From: Lunularia cruciata
Lineage: Eukaryota; Streptophyta; Marchantiopsida; Lunulariales; Lunulariaceae
Length of the DNA: 64,000 nucleotides
Assembly: GCA_948567375.1 (NCBI GenBank)
Contig: OX419757.1
Location: forward strand, 3,348,001 to 3,412,000
Reading direction: 5' to 3'
Shown: piece after piece, positions 46,468 through 57,310 of the stretch
Position numbering within the stretch: position 1 is the stretch's first letter
How the letters are laid out: every line of letters begins with the position of its first letter
Notes under the pieces: generated by a model
The model's database searches: none
Told to the model about the DNA's origin: nothing
Seen by the model: the letters and a program-made list of their open reading frames with translations, nothing else
Position numbers and translations under genes: made by a program

Positions 46468-46929
46468 CGGCGAGTGCAGCAGCAGGTCGCAAGATCTCCA
46501 AGTATAGGGGCATGCAGCGAGGTCACCTCTTTGTTTCTTTAGCTTTGGAGTTATATGGAGCGATGGACACGGCATTTGACACATTTGTCAAGGAGTGCAC
46601 GAGAGCTTATCATGTTAGGCGTCAGGGGTACCACTCTCGCTCTTATACTTTGTAGCTTATTTTAGACAGCGTGTATCCATTGCTCTACAGAGGGCAGTGG
46701 CTGGTGCAATCCATAGGAGAGCAATCACATTAGGTGATGTTTCTTCGGATGCTCCAGTTGTGTGTAGACCGTACGACTTGCATAGCTTGGATATCTTAAG
46801 TGCGGTAGGGCAGATTTCTCATACAGACTCTATTGGGGCTTAGCCCCATGTTACCTTTTTTGTCTCTCCCTTGTACGGCTTGATGGGGTCTTTCCATCCT
46901 TCATGTTTCCTACGCGGTCGCCTTTTTTC
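46462..46929 (+). pseudogene. family-A non-LTR retrotransposon, 5'-truncated copy with REL end and tail
   Basis: Coding remnants in order: a SAAAGRKISKYRGMQ-like block, FVSLALELYGAMDTAFDTF, VKECTRAYHVRRQG, then in shifted frame FRQRVSIALQRAVAGAIHRR. These match the minus-strand copy at 53.1-52.6 kb, including the Lys-containing KYRG block of the REL fold. After SIGA the frame meets TAG inside the hairpin GGGGCTTAGCCCC (46835-46847), then the tail ending CGCGGTCGCCTTTTTT. A frameshift near 46630 breaks the frame. An exact 10-bp flanking duplication marks it as a retrotransposition event. Confidence 0.85.
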
Positions 46930-46939
46930 ACATTTGTGT

Positions 46940-49669
46940 CTGAGGCTGACATCATTATCCCTCAATGAAGGACTCGAGAAGGACATTAGATTTGAAGTTG
47001 ACACTTTTTGACCTCTACTTCCCCGAGCTTCTACAGTATCCTTCATACATTAGCTTTTTCCTCCGTCAACGTTGGTTGAGTGACGGCTTTCCACGAGTAG
47101 CTGAGCTTGAAGTTCGCCTGGAAATTTCGCTCTGTAGCTGTCAAATTTCAAGTTACTCGTGACATTCAAGCACGCAAACTCAGGAGGTCCTAGAATGGAA
47201 CAACTCAAAAGCTGTTCACCAAATAATTTCGATTATTTATGGACAATGTGTTAGCTTGGCGTCATTTGGGTTTTGTCGCTAAAAGAGGATCCCGCGATAC
47301 ACTCCTTCTGATCAGGACAGAGAACCAGGAAACATCGCTTTGGAACTGAGTCATCTTGACATAGTAAACGAACGTGGGTGTGCTGTTCCATGCAGATACA
47401 ACACTTCAGATTACAGCGCAGAGCACAAGTCTAAGCCGTTGACATAAGGTGCAAATAATGTGCACGATGACTCCCTCTGTTCTCGCAAACGACATCCCCA
47501 CAATGGGCGCATGTAGCACGACCTCATCTCGACATTCTTATACTTGCGCTGGATTCCCTCTATTATTCTAGTCACACTCAAACCTTCTGACGCTCACAAC
47601 TCCACTTGCCTGGAGATGGGATTCCATTATCTCCATGACTCATTCACTTGCCGCGACCCTTGGTCGGAACGCCTTCCTGCATACGATCCATGAGAGTAGT
47701 CCCTATGGTGTGGATAAAACAAACGGAGCGATCCGTCTGGACTGCTGTAGGAATCAAAGTTGTTATTCAAGAACAGGACCTTCATCCATGGCATAAAATA
47801 CCTCTAATATACAATGGAAACAGCAACCAATGTTCTCAGTCCGCCTATCGGCACCTCTAATATCTCTTTACGGTGCAAAGCTAGTCTTTGATGTAATGAA
47901 CTCCCGTGGAAGTTGCGGGGTGAAATCCACCTCTCTCCCCTAATAATTAGTGTTGACGACCAGTGAGTTGGACCACCGTTTTAGCTTATTTTGGTTTATT
48001 GGCTAATTGATAAACGTAAACAGAACTTTGAATGTACAACTTTTGGAAAGAAGAGAAGAATTTTTTGCGCGGATATTAGAAGTCTCTGTTATTTGAAATG
48101 ATACATTTGTTAGTTAGAAAACTGTTGGAAGAGCGTGAATATTTTGGTAGTTTTGATTTTTTTTAGATCAATGAAGTTTTAAACTCGTGTTTTAGAAGAA
48201 GTGAACTTTTAAAACGTGCTCTCTCCACCCTGAGATTTTTAGACTGGATCCATTATAAAATGATTTGTGTAAATAACACTTGATTACTTTACATTTTTAA
48301 GTGGGAAAAGAATTCATGATAGTGATATTTTAATTGATTATCTTTGATTACAGAAGATTAATTCAAGATAGAAGACTATTTCCAGAGAAAGAAAATATAT
48401 AAAATATTTTAAGTGGTGATATATTTTCGATATGATGTTGTTTTGATTAACGGAAATTGCATCTAAAGTTTAAAAAAAAAATCTATTCTATCACACCAAA
48501 TTCGGAAACTGCATTTGATAATGCATTAAAAATGAAAGAAAATATCCATATAATGGTAAAACAACGAAATACAAAGTTACACCAAAAATCAAAATATTAG
48601 AAATTTAATTTATTTTCAGGCCCTAAGCTTTCTGAATTCACACGACCGATATAAATGATAACCTACCACTATATGGGCAAACAAGTTTTCTCCCTGCAAT
48701 CATTTTAAAAAGCAGGGTAGTATCAGACAGAAGCCATTTATGAAGATAACAAGGGAAATTCTTCTAGCAAATAGGAATGGGCAAAAGGCAAATTTCGGTG
48801 AAAGATGATACGTTTCTTCTTACCACAGCTCACGCCGCGCTGTCCTTTCTACTGACGTAAAAATAATGCAAATAAATATCCATTGTCCAATATCCACGCT
48901 CACCGAAATTGTTACGAGAACAAAGCGGTCCCGTTTTCCCCTTCACCTCAGATATTTCCTGTGGAGGACTCGGTCCGCAAGCAACTAACGCCATACAATC
49001 CACTGTGCTGTAAATCAGGTGGACGCCACCTACCAGGTTGGACGAAGAGTGGTTCTGCTGAGGACAGGTGGGGACCACTCCCAAGGTGAGACTGCCGAAC
49101 TTTTTAACGAATCAAGGCGGTCGCCATGTTTTGCTCCAATACGGAGGGTCACTGCCATGTGCGATGAAATCGTTTTGGATTTCTCCTGCCACGTCTGATA
49201 CACGAGATAGGAGACGCCCTAGGCTGCTTCGGATTCTTATCAGTTGAAAAGCAACTGGCATTTCTTTTGGCCTCACTTGTTCACTTAGAATTTCGGAGAA
49301 CTGAAGTTACTGTAACTGATTTAAGTTATGCTTAGAATTTTGTAAACCAGACTATTTGGGATATGATCAATTTTGCACATATAGAGTATTGGAGTGAAAC
49401 CAGATTATACTCGGTTGGAAATGGTCAACTTAGAAAGAGAGCATCATTTCATCCTTTATTGACATTTTCACGATCATTCTTACATAACAGATAAATATGC
49501 GTTCCCGAAGCTCCAACATAGAATACACCTGATATGGTTAAAAATCAAATGCAGATAACCAATATATCTTACTGATGATTCAAAAGAGCTTAGCATCTAA
49601 GCAAACCGAAAGATAGTATTCGTGAATCTAAAGGAAGCCAACTGAACACTTCTGAGGCGAATATCGTTA
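46940..49669. other. intergenic
   Basis: No recognisable gene. 48.0-48.7 kb is very AT-rich. A GC-richer patch at 48.85-49.1 kb has overlapping frames on both strands that match nothing I know. Confidence 0.4.
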
Positions 49670-49693
49670 CGCTAGCAGGAGGGGTCGAACCTC

Positions 49694-49726
<33 letters not shown>

Positions 49727-49743
49727 AACTGAGCTATGCCAGC
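49670..49743 (-). tRNA. tRNA-Asn (anticodon GTT)
   Basis: 74 nt on the minus strand. The acceptor stem is GCTGGCA against TGCTAGC with discriminator G. The D-arm has AGCTCAGTTGGTTAGAGC, the anticodon loop CTGTTAACC, and the T-arm GGAGGTTCGACCCCTCC. A and B box promoters are intact. No intron, and no CCA is encoded, as expected for a nuclear eukaryotic gene. The strong match to the standard tRNA-Asn shape makes a functional gene likely. I see no long T-run right after the 3' end. Confidence 0.97.
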
Positions 49744-52497
49744 CCGTACCCGCCAAAAAGTTTTGGACTTTATTGAACAATATTAGTAACCATTCAAATG
49801 CCGACTATATAACTTTAATAATAATTGAGCGGGTTTCTCTTGAAAATCTTACCATAATATAGGTATATGGTATACGTGAGTCATAGAATCCTAGACATCT
49901 TTTGATACTTGGATTGAGGTCATTAGAATCTACGGATCACTCTTCTCATAAAGGGCTGTGGTACTGTGGCATTGTTACAAAACCAATCTCTAATCGTTAC
50001 AAAACTGATCTTCCCTGGGTTGTTGCCCAAAGTATGCAATTTACTCTCGGTTTCAGTGAATTTGGTGCGGTAAGGAGATGTGCGTTATAGAAATTATTCC
50101 GCAATATATCAATCACAAAGGTTAATGTTATCGTGAATTTATAAACTGATTCCACGTAAAAAGATCACTCATCTCATCGCTTTCCTTCGTGTTTGTTTAC
50201 TGTGTAGTATATAACTCTAAAATACGACAATATTTAGTGAACAACATTGTCGTTTGCTCATCAGATTCTAAGTTCATTTGTCATTCGAATTTATGACAGT
50301 TTACCATTGTCTTATGTTCTAGACAGAGAAAATAACAAATCGTGAAAAAAGGTCAAGTTGGATTTCCACGCAAGTTATATTTTGTCGCCTTGTGTTGAAA
50401 ACGTCTAAATGAAAAAAATAAAAATTTACTTGGTAGATCTCTCTATCACTTAAAGATAAGCGATAAAATATCTTTATTGTAAGGAAATCAGAACTAATAT
50501 TAATCTTTGCTCTTTTGGTATAATACCCCGCTTGGTAAAATGTCACTCTACAAAGTAACAGAGATAGGGCACTATTCAAATAAAGTTTTCACTTCATCTT
50601 TTCGTTTTATATCCACATATAGACTTGCCATTCAAATCTAAATGTTCTAAAAACAGAAATTCTTGGCATGTTCCCATATACCTAAATTCCAAAGTATTAT
50701 ATTAACGAGGCTCTTCTGACGAAAAGTAAAAAGAATATTTATCGCTTTAAACCTTCATCAAAATGTTCCCTTTCAGTCACTTACAGGTTTTTAGTTAGTC
50801 CAAATTTGGCCGTTCACTGTACCCTTTTAACCCTAAAGTGGAGAGAAATTTGATCTCTGAAGCAGTAAGTATATTTTGTGGATTTGTGGTGAAGGCAATG
50901 GTGGAACAATGCTGTTAACAATCACTCGAAGTATTCCAAGCAGAACACGGAAGACACGTCTAACCTTTTATAACTGTATCTATGCTGCAGGTTGTGTATG
51001 ATGGATTCAGATAAACCTCGTAGCACCGTTTATGAGAGCCCTCTGCTCCAATATTAGCTGGTAACACACAAGCTTGTTGATTAACCCAACATCTACTGTG
51101 GTACAAACACTAATGCCGAAGTTCAACTTAGTTCAACATCCCGAGTGTTCATGGTAGTTGCAATGGACGTCGGACAACGACTGATTAAGGTGGGAGAGCC
51201 TATGAACTAATGTATGGGGCAGTTGGTAGGGAGTTCTGCAGCTCCTTAACTCGACCGACACTCGTGGTATGAAATAGATAGAGCAGAAAACTCTCTGCAG
51301 TACTTCTGAACAGTATATTAGATGGATAATAATAGAGTGGGAAGACTTGTGCAATAATGCGTGGACTATGACACTGATCGTGATAGGTTCTAAATCCTCG
51401 AACAGTGAAGGTACTGTGCCTCATGGCCGAATCATGAGGGCTACGTTGGACGCAGTAGCAGAATCTTTCACATGGCTATCTTCAGACTCCATTGACAATT
51501 TCAGCAGAAATCTTTGCAGATTTCTGTCAGCATCGCTGGACCAATGACATGCCGACTAGTGATCCAGAAGGAAAGTTTCACTCTGGGCTTCAAGTCCGAG
51601 TTTAAATTTCATTCTGAGTCTTCCATTTGATTCCTAAAATCCCCATGGGACTGTCGATTCCAGATATTGTCACGCATTTGCTATTAGTCACAAGTGTAAA
51701 TCGTCAGTCTCACATGGTCTCCTCCCTTACCCAGAGCAGGATGCTGGGTTTTCAGTCATCTAATTCCTCGATATCCTTTTTGGCCTAATGACGGGATTGC
51801 TGGGCAATGTACTGTGCAATTAAGACTTACTTCACCTCAACTTTCTCCATACTTGTCGGCACTATTCACAAAAAAACATTGCATGAGGGATATATCTTTT
51901 ACAATAAGAATCTTACTTGGATTTCAAATGTCACCATTGCAATATATGAGTCTTGCAATTATTCTTCTAAATACGTTCTTCCAAATATTTTATCTGATCA
52001 TATCAGTGATTCTTCTTCAACCTTTTATCCTATATTGAGACTCTAAATTCCTGTCTTGTCATTTTTCTTGATAATTTGTTCATTCTCTATGCGGGGATAT
52101 TTCCAACAGTTCTTCTTCAAATTTACTCAGCATCTTGAAGATGAGTAGCTAACAGTATAGAAATAGAATGTAAATCCGAACCCACTTAACAGTCCTATTA
52201 GTTTAAATTTCAGATTTAATTTCCATTAATATATATTTCATATTTTGTTAACTAAATTTTGGCATGTACTTTTTTAATCATCTTCATTATTTAATTTTAA
52301 GAAACCCACACTTGCACAAAAGTGATGCTATGAGTCATAATTACCTAATAAAAATATTATGTATAGTACGGTAATAAAAATGTCATGAGTATCCACTGTA
52401 AAAACCATTTAAGAGTGGATGTACGATGGCCATGAAAATTTATGGATAATCTTTCCAATTTGTCATGAAATCTGTATAATACCCAGAAAAGAATCAG
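49744..52497. other. intergenic
   Basis: AT-rich, with no recognised gene or element. Confidence 0.4.
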
Positions 52498-53240
52498 AAA
52501 AAGGCGACTGCATAGGAAAAACAAAGGATGGGAAGACCCCATCAAGCCGTACAAGGGAGAGACAAAAAAGGTAACATGGGGCTAAGCCCTAATAAAGTCT
52601 ATATGAAAAATCTGCACTACCACACCTAAGAGATCCGAGCTATGCAAGTCATACGGTCTACACACAATTGGAGCATCCGAAGAAACATCACTTAATGTGA
52701 TTGCTCTCCTATGGATTGCACCAGCCACTACCCTCTATAGAGCAATGGACACACGCTGTCTAAAATATGCTACAAAGTATGAGAGTGAGAGTGTTAACCC
52801 TTGACGCCTAACATGATAAGCTCCCGCGCATTCCCTGACAAATGTATCAAATGCTATGTCTATCGCTCCATATAACTCCAAGGCTAGAGGAACAAAGAGG
52901 TGACCTTGCTGCATGCCCCTATACTTGGAGACCTTGCGACCTGCTGCTGCACTCGCTGCCCATCCAGGAGGATGGGTAATCACTCTCTCCGAAACTGTAT
53001 CCTGTATAGGGTCCGTAACCACGACATCCGCTATTGTCACCTGATCATCTCGGACCAAGTATAAGTCTGCCTTGACATGTGTCATCTGCAAAGTATACTA
53101 ACGTTCCCTCCAAGTCAAGTATACACTCTCTCGTGCCATAGCAAACACTATGTCTCTAATGGCATCATGAGTAACTATCCTCTATCCTCCTACACCCGGA
53201 AAAGGGAAGTTGAAACCCCTCAATGTGTTGCAAAGCGGTA
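52498..53240 (-). pseudogene. family-A non-LTR retrotransposon, longest copy here (REL domain and tail)
   Basis: The minus strand reads downward: THDAIRDIVFAMARESVYL (about 53.18-53.12 kb, in a shifted frame), then an open frame 53091-52735. The frame holds HVKADLYLV, IADVVVTDP and GRKVSKYRGM, with spacing like the PD...D-x-V...K core of PD-(D/E)xK (REL) nucleases; the usual Pro before the first Asp is Lys-Ala here. PLALELYGAIDIAFDTF and YFRQRVSIAL follow, then AGAIHRRAITLSDV and the tail with hairpin GGGGCTAAGCCCT (52578-52590 on the plus strand). It ends GCGACTGCATAGG near 52500. The reverse transcriptase is missing (5' truncation). The shift and early stop make it inactive. Confidence 0.85.
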
Positions 53241-54084
53241 ATACCATTAACCGTAACATTCTCTTTTCATCAGCTTTTTTTTAACTTAGTCATAATTTCC
53301 ACTAGACTACATTACTCTTCATTTCTTTATTTCTGTGTGCTAGCAAATTCCCAAATTCCTTCTGCACTCCCCGAATAAAATCGACAGCGAGGTCAAGAAC
53401 ACTAAACTTTATCTAGTGGGATTTAATGCAGGCGGCTGTGACTTATAGCGGCATGTGATTCCGATCAAGTTGGTGTGGATAGATCTTCGAAGATGCAAAG
53501 GCCCCAAGAATCCCGCAACCAAATTCAATGAAATGTTGGAGTGGGTCCGTCTGCGGCTGCATCTTACTGACTTTGTGCATAACATCAACGAATATGCAAA
53601 CAAGGATTGCCCACAAGCGTACAGATCTACTGTGTCTCAATGTCAAAGTTCATTAAGAGCAGGAGAACAGAAAGTTTTGCAGTGACTATTGTCACAGCTG
53701 TTTTCTTTGGATTTTGATGTGGTCAGTCACAAGACATCGGACTCCATAAATTGTGGGTGTCATAACGTCAGTCACAACTTCAACAGTATCAGCAAACGAT
53801 TCGCAGTCTCATCGAGCAGTTGTCTGACTCGAACCGCATCTGTGTTTGTTTCTATGTTGGGAACAATAAGAAGAAGTTTTCTTATTGGATGATCAAACTG
53901 AGATTCGGTTGACTCCACTAGGAGGGCTTAAAATACATCCAGGAGCGCTAGACTCTAAGAGTAATATGTACTATATATACAAGTAAATCGAGAAAATTCA
54001 ACGAGAATGAACAGGTACTTACTTCTTCAATACGATTCAGCTATTTCATCCGATTCAATCCATTTACCTACGGCTGGTACATTT
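53241..54084. other. intergenic
   Basis: No feature recognised. Overlapping frames of 60-76 codons near 53.4-53.7 kb on both strands are unassigned. Confidence 0.35.
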
Positions 54085-54465
54085 GTCACGAAGAGCGCCA
54101 GAGGGTATATCATTCTAGACAAAAGGTATCACTCTCATATTATATTATAGGGTAGCATGTGCTCCATTGCTCTTCTAGACAGAAGAGTATCACTCTCCTA
54201 CACAGGCAACATGTGATCATTGCTCTTCGGAAAATATTGGCTGGTTTCATCCCTAGAAGAGCAATCACGTGATGATGTTGCTTCGGATACTCCAGTTATT
54301 TATAAATTATCTAACTTGTATAATTCAAATATTTTAAATGTTTATATCTTAACTGTGATAAGGTAGATTCCTCCTACCGTTACTATTGGGATTTAGCCCC
54401 ATTTCACCGTATATGTCTAAGGATTGATGACGTCTTCCCATCATTCTTGTTATCACATATCACTT
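54085..54465 (+). pseudogene. family-A non-LTR retrotransposon, strongly decayed copy
   Basis: Recognisable by ACATTTGTCACGAAGAGCGCCAGAGGGT (compare the TTTGTCAAGGAGTGCACGAGAG part of the 46.6-kb copy), AGAAGAGCAATCACGTGATG, and TTGCTTCGGATACTCCAGTT. The tail has TATTGGGATTTAGCCCC and GACGTCTTCCCATCATTC (54384-54465). A local duplication of the TCTAGACA...GTATCACTCTC segment is present. More diverged than the copies at 46.5 and 52.5 kb. Confidence 0.75.
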
Positions 54466-55155
54466 CCGCTCCCACACTAGAAAACACTGCAACAGCTTTA
54501 AGATATGCCACATTTTAATCCCGCAGCGATTCTGATGCAATTCTGGATGCTCCCAGGAAGTGAGGGTTGCATGACCGATATTAGGACGATCGGTGAATCT
54601 ACAACCTGTAAAAGAGGTGGCAAGGATCATCTGTAAAGAACTTCGAGTTCGGAGTGTTAAGAGAGCAGGTAAAGAATGCTGCCCACTTTATTCCTGAACA
54701 TCACACCCCAAACAATCAGATGCGGAAAAGTGTTGTCACTCCTATTGGGACTCGGACATCCGTAGCTTAATGATTCCATGTCAATCACAACTATTCGAAA
54801 ACCAACACCAAGCCGACGAACGAGGAAAGTCCAAATTCTGTTCCGTAACTGCAATATCCAGATCTTCACATAGATTGAGGACTGTTAAATTGAGAGAAGT
54901 TCTTGATCACTGTTCGTTAGGTGATGTATCGCATGCGTCCTACCGAAGCGCCACTGGAGTCCAGTACTGTCCGTATCAAACACAAGAAGGTACGGAAGCG
55001 ATGATAGATGTGAAACCTGCTCTATCTTGCTTGGAATAATTTAGAGCCGTTTACTTCCAGTTCTTCCTCGTGTTCTCTTCTTTTCCTATTATTTGAGCAT
55101 GCTCACAATTTCATTGCATTAGAACTTTAGTGCTGACATTTCAGTGAAAAGTTGC

Positions 55156-55191
55156 TGGCGATTACACTGGCGATTACATTGGCGATTACGG
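55156..55191. repeat. 12-bp tandem repeat, three units
   Basis: TGGCGATTACAC, TGGCGATTACAT, TGGCGATTACGG in a row. Confidence 0.95.
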
Positions 55192-55453
55192 CAATTGCTG
55201 GTTGTAAACTCTCGTTCTATTGCTCAAAATGTCAAAGTAACGTGACGGCAAGGCAGGTACGACAGATGTCGTCGTAGCACTCATTTCTTACACCACAATT
55301 TTGCCCCAAGTTTCTGGAGGAAATTTTCACCCCTCTCGAAACCTAGCAAAAGGACTTTTGGCGTCCCTGGTTCTTGCCAATTACAGTGTGCTCATCGAAG
55401 TTTCCATCCTGGTCCTTACTTTACCACTTCTAAACGGTGTGAAATCAGAAGAT

Positions 55454-55479
55454 TGCCACCACGTACTCACGTGGTGGCA
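55454..55479. repeat. perfect 11-bp hairpin
   Basis: TGCCACCACGT, loop ACTC, ACGTGGTGGCA. It contains CACGTG-like half sites, but no transcript context is visible. Confidence 0.9.
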
Positions 55480-55910
55480 GTCCCATAAGATTGAAAAACT
55501 CTTGCCATCATCCCCTATGTAAGTGTTTCAAGCTCTTTTGTCAAATCACATGCATACTTTTCTTCTCTTTAAGCTACTAATTTCACACACAATTACTATA
55601 AACATGATTGCTAGACAATCTTTGTAGCCAAAGCTAGGCAAGGGAAAATGTCTAGAAAATTTCTGGAAAATGTCTACGGAATATCCTTCGTAATCTACAT
55701 TCGTTACATTATATGATATACTATCAAGTGAATAGCATATCATTTGAAGTGTTTTTCTTGTCCACTTGCCACGGTTTTGCCAAATGTCTATTAAACGATA
55801 TACTTCCACCTGATCGATGAGTTAGCTATCAGGCAAAATTAGAGTCAATCCTGGAACCTTTAACCACGATAGAAGGCTGACTTAGAGTTACATTCCTTTT
55901 CAAGAAATTT

Positions 55911-56004
55911 AGGGCTTAGCCCCATTTTACCCCTTTTGTCTTTTGCTTGTGCGGCTTGATGGGGTCTTCCCATCCTTCTTGCTTTCACGCGCGGTCGCGT
56001 TTTA
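55911..56004 (+). repeat. family-A 3' tail (truncated copy)
   Basis: Starts AGGGCTTAGCCCC, then TTTTACCCCTTTTGTC, CGGCTTGATGGGGTCTTCCC and GCGCGGTCGCGTTTTAC. Well preserved and solo. Confidence 0.9.
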
Positions 56005-56053
56005 CTTTCAAGATTAGCTGAAAGTGATATCACGAGTGCAAGAAGTCTTCTCT

Positions 56054-56088
56054 CGGACCAAAACGAACGATCAGTTCGTTTTGGTCCG
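56054..56088. repeat. perfect 15-bp hairpin
   Basis: CGGACCAAAACGAAC, loop GATCA, then its exact mirror. It lies 50 bp past the 3' end of the family-A tail. Confidence 0.93.
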
Positions 56089-57310
56089 GGAATGCAGACT
56101 CTCTGTGGGATGGAATTCTCTAGTCTTTGGTCGACTAGATGTTAGATTCAGATTTAAATGTAAGTGAAGTCAGCAAACATTGTTACTCGTTATGGAAACA
56201 GGAAGGAAGTGTTGAAAAGCGCAAGCTATGGAGTACATTTGCAATGTGTCACGTAAGACATCGATCTACCATCACAACATCTGGTATGATTCAGTCACAA
56301 CGAGTGCAAGCGTAGCAGAAAAGTGCAAAGAGCCTCAAAGGTGTCTCTCGCTTGCGCGACCTTTCCTTGACATTGTTCGAGAAAGTCCTCTAAGTCTTTG
56401 TTCAATGAGTGAGCACACAGATTTCACATATGGATCAATGCTTTTGCGTTGGGGTTTGATGGATCTGCGGAATCCTGATTTTGCGTTTGAAGTTGTTGCT
56501 TCTGTGCTAAAATTTATCGGCTATGGACCATGGAATTAGATGTTGTATGAATTACTGATTAGAAAGAGTGCTTGTTATGCATTTCTGGAGGTACTGATGA
56601 GTTTAGCAATTTGCGATGTTCATCAATTTAAAGGTAGGAAAGTCTGAACAATACTTTGCCCTGAGATCGGTCACAGGTGATTTTGTTCAATTACTTTCTT
56701 CTACTTTTATAACTGTGAATATTCCATTGCATTATCATAATCGTTATCATAGGAAATGTTAGTGGAGTACTTTGAGAGCTAATTTCAAACTGGTAGATTA
56801 TCAACATGTCTTAAGATACGGTACCGAAGGGGCTTCTCACAAAAATACGAAGTTAGTAACCTACTCCAAATTTGGAAATATGTACGCTTGTGCTGAGTCG
56901 CACCAAAAAACTTCAAACGCGAGCCCAGATTCTTTTTAAGACGATGAATATGGAGCTTTCAACTTTTGAGACATACCTCAAACCAAGTTTGATGTAAGCA
57001 GAGCATAATCATGCTGTCATTCAGTTCTTTGTCCTCCACTCTTACATCTTAGCCACCTAATTAATTAATTATGCACATACGGTACAATAGTCTACTTGCA
57101 TGACTCGTCTACGTCCTGTCCTGCTCACTTCTTACTAATCTGTCCTCTCTACCACCTGTACAACTTCAGGAATCCCACATTTACCCACTAGCAACAGCTC
57201 CACAGCATGTCAAGATGAGCTACGAGCTATGTTGAAAGTTTGAGACAATTCCACTTCATTACCATGACAATTAAATATGGCTAAATTTGTAGATGGTTCC
57301 TCACATCCAG
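56089..57310. other. intergenic, 3' flank of the protease gene
   Basis: A 103-codon plus-strand frame at 56228-56539 has protein-like composition but no family resemblance that I can name. Nothing else is seen. Confidence 0.35.

Larger units (their letters stand above)
54466..55910. other. intergenic with small repeats
   Basis: No gene recognised. Holds the 12-bp tandem repeat at 55156-55191 and the hairpin at 55454-55479. Confidence 0.4.

Noticed and set aside
56228-56539. 103-codon plus-strand open frame with protein-like composition
   Set aside because: No family resemblance I could name and no conserved motif; listed only as intergenic.
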